Positions 62,633-64,000 of a stretch of DNA of 64,000 nt are shown piece after piece. The stretch lies in contig JBEKGN010000013.1 of NCBI GenBank assembly GCA_050012775.1, forward strand, positions 62,001 through 126,000, given 5' to 3'. The notes below the pieces were generated by a model. It was given only the letters and a program-made list of their open reading frames with translations, ran no database searches and was not told where the DNA came from. Numbering within the stretch: the first letter of the stretch is position 1; each line of letters begins with the position of its first letter. The position numbers and the translations under genes were made by a program. Source of the stretch: Roseiarcus sp050012775 (lineage in GTDB: Bacteria; Pseudomonadota; Alphaproteobacteria; Rhizobiales; Beijerinckiaceae).

Positions 62633-62853
62633 ATGATCGACGACATCGCGCTCGCTCGCGCCCTGCACGTGCTCTTCGTCACACATTGGATCGGCGGCGT
62701 CGCCTTCGTCACGCTCGTCGCGCTGCCGCTCGCGCTCGCGAGCGAGGACAGCGCCCAGGGGTGGGCGCTGTTCGGGCGATCGAGCGACGTTTCGCGGCCC
62801 AGGTCCGCGTCTCCATCCCGCTCGCCGGCGCGCACGGCGGGGCATTGAACTGA
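62633..62853 (+). pseudogene. Frameshifted, truncated membrane-protein gene remnant
   Basis: From an ATG at 62633 the frame reads MIDDIALARALHVLFVTHWI and GGVAFVTLVALPLALASED, a single-pass start like the CopD/DUF2269 type of membrane protein. After position about 62773 that frame becomes Arg/Ser-rich. The neighbouring frame then continues sensibly as AIERRFAAQVRVSIPLAGAH and ends at TGA 62851-62853. So one frameshift and an early stop divide a decayed gene. The normal product would be roughly 150 residues or more. Confidence 0.55.
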
Positions 62854-63002
62854 AATGAGGAGGCCAGGCCGTGTGGCCGGACGCCGCGACGGCCAGCGCG
62901 ACCCGACGAGAAAGCGGAACGGAACGTGAAGAGCGCCGTCCGCAACGCCTGCGGAAACTGGCGACGCCGCCGACTGCGTCTCGATCAGGTCATTGATTTT
63001 AA

Positions 63003-63078
63003 TGGTGCCCAGGGGCGGAATCGAACCACCGACACTGCGATTTTCAGTCGCATGCTCTACCAACTGAGCTACCTGGGC
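63003..63078 (-). tRNA. tRNA-Phe (GAA anticodon)
   Basis: The minus strand reads GCCCAGGTAGCTCAGTTGGT at the 5' end and GGTTCGATTCCGCCCCTGGG at the T arm and acceptor, ending in an encoded CCA (63005-63003). The acceptor stem GCCCAGG/CCTGGGC is perfect, and the anticodon loop CTGAAAA gives GAA, phenylalanine. It is 76 nt including CCA. Confidence 0.97.
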
Positions 63079-63240
63079 GCCGAAGCGCTTTGGCGCCGCG
63101 GACGGCGGTTTATAGGGAGGCGGTCGCGGCTTGTCCAGCGCGTTTGCGTCCGACGCCGCGCTCGCCGGCGAGCGGTGGACATCTTCGGGCGCGCGTGGGA
63201 GATTCGCCTCACTGTCCTCGCTTCGCTCGGGAGAACGACG

Positions 63241-63621
63241 ATGTTTCGTTTCGCCATCTGCGTGGCGGCGCTCGCGCTCGCGACGCCGTCCTTCGCCGAA
63301 AGTCTGCCCAAGCGCGTCGGACAATGCGCGACCACCCGCGTCGAGCGGGTCGAGACCCGGCTGCTCGACGGGTCGAATCAGCCCGTTCCGGGCTCGGGCA
63401 GCGCCATCGTCTTCGTCAACGGCGGCTACCAGGTCTCCTACGATCAGATCCCCGCGGTCGACGCTTCGCGCCCCGGCGACACGGTGAATATCTGCCTCGT
63501 CTCGATCCCTCAGGGCTGCCCTCCCGGCGACCACCGCGGCCGCGAATACAAGACCACCAATCTGCGCACCAAGGGCTCCTGGACCTTGCCCGACGCCGAG
63601 CATTCCTGCGGCGGCGCCTGA
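63241..63621 (+). CDS. Secreted hypothetical protein
   Basis: This is 126 residues from the ATG at 63241. MFRFAICVAALALATPSFAE is a signal peptide with cleavage near SFA-E. The mature part has five Cys (in CATTR, CLVS, CPPG, CGGA and nearby), suggesting disulfides, plus IPQGCPPGDHRGREYKTTNL. No named family recognised; it is found commonly as a short secreted protein in alphaproteobacteria. Function unknown. Confidence 0.65.
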   Translation: MFRFAICVAALALATPSFAESLPKRVGQCATTRVERVETRLLDGSNQPVPGSGSAIVFVNGGYQVSYDQIPAVDASRPGDTVNICLVSIPQGCPPGDHRGREYKTTNLRTKGSWTLPDAEHSCGGA

Positions 63622-63756
63622 CGCGCGGCCGGCGCTGAGGACGCGCCTCGTCCGCGCATTGCGCCGCGCGCGGGCATTTGCCATCATTGAGCCTCGGCGG
63701 GTCGGCGGTTGGGCGTTGCGTGGGGCCGGCCAATCGGATCGACCGCGGGCGGTGGG

Positions 63757-64000
63757 ATGGCGGCGGAGAAACCCAGTCGATCCTCGTTGGCGAACGATCC
63801 GCGCGCGCGCGGGCTCGTCTACCAGGGCCTGCTCGCGGCCGCGCTCGTCGCGCTTCTGTGGATGGGCTGGCGCAACGCCGTCGTCAACATGCAGGCGCGC
63901 GGCATTCCCATGGGCTTCGGCTTCTGGGACGAGATCGCCGGCTTCAACATCAATCAGTCGCTGATCGACTATTCCGCTTTGTCGACCTACGGGCGCGCAT
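63757..64000 (+). CDS. aapQ: General L-amino acid ABC transporter permease AapQ, partial
   Basis: Starts MAAEKPSRSSLANDPRARGL at the ATG at 63757 and runs off the right edge. After a charged start comes a first membrane helix (LAAALVALLWMGWRNAVVNM), then GIPMGFGFWDEIAGFNINQS and YSALSTYGRA, the N-terminal pattern of AapQ, the first permease of the Aap general amino-acid transporter. Only about 81 residues are visible. The rest of the aap operon should lie beyond the window. Confidence 0.85.
   Translation, partial: MAAEKPSRSSLANDPRARGLVYQGLLAAALVALLWMGWRNAVVNMQARGIPMGFGFWDEIAGFNINQSLIDYSALSTYGRA

Noticed and set aside
62409..63100. Integration (att) site at tRNA-Phe
   Set aside because: The tRNA 3' end is not repeated elsewhere in the window and no integrase is present; the nearby broken gene alone is not enough.

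Overview
The window is high-GC DNA packed with genes on both strands, and it reads as part of the chromosome of an autotrophy-capable alphaproteobacterium of the order Hyphomicrobiales (Rhizobiales). The evidence is a red-type (form IC) RuBisCO operon with CbbX, a Shemin-type 5-aminolevulinate synthase, an Aap-type amino-acid ABC transporter and alphaproteobacterial versions of the housekeeping proteins. A methylotroph or methanotroph relative (Beijerinckiaceae/Methylocystaceae) is a reasonable guess, but nothing in the window proves methane or methanol oxidation.

Layout. Positions 1-5,050 hold a partial dihydrofolate-reductase-fold protein, a membrane protein, a methyltransferase/glycosyltransferase pair and an MFS exporter. 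A second, clearly paralogous MFS exporter lies at 7.9-9.5 kb in the opposite orientation, with a secreted protein, folE and a universal stress protein between them. Positions 10.2-19.6 kb are the Calvin-cycle locus: divergent cbbR, then cbbF-P-T-L-S-X-E and an SDR gene, with no aldolase gene. Positions 19.6-24.4 kb carry a two-subunit CoA-transferase-like operon, then a TetR gene bracketed by two copies of the same 7-4-7 palindrome, an Acg-type nitroreductase-fold protein with a Tat-like leader, a MAPEG protein and a secreted chorismate mutase. Positions 24.4-31.5 kb hold a chemoreceptor, a MarC protein, gyrA, an OsmC protein, coaD and a zinc-ribbon protein.

Positions 31.6-34.3 kb form a restriction-modification island: a PD-(D/E)XK nuclease, a Vsr nick endonuclease and a C5-cytosine methyltransferase. 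Next come a LysE exporter, ribH-nusB, a tandem pair of unknown 132-residue proteins, and a tightly overlapping NUDIX/DUF983/rnr block. A two-subunit aconitase X (40.9-42.6 kb) is followed by a repeat-rich gap with a candidate 30-residue membrane peptide, kup, a lipoprotein, an L,D-transpeptidase and aapJ. Positions 48.6-53.4 kb hold a methyltransferase, topA and pyrB. Positions 53.4-59.5 kb are a haem-biosynthesis cluster (hemF, hemE, hemA, hemC) with an aldo/keto reductase and a small secreted protein. The right end has a large palindromic element, a cold-shock gene, a transglutaminase-like protein, a decayed membrane-protein gene, tRNA-Phe, a secreted protein and the start of aapQ.

The clearest functional unit is the cbb operon: regeneration enzymes (CbbF, CbbP, CbbT, CbbE), RuBisCO (CbbL, CbbS) and its activase (CbbX), next to the divergent regulator CbbR. 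The observations most worth following are the paired TetR operators, the two-subunit aconitase X, the R-M/Vsr island, the tandem unknown paralogs, the large palindrome upstream of hemC, and a natural Leu at the quinolone-determining position of GyrA. I saw no CRISPR array, insertion sequence, rRNA or prophage.
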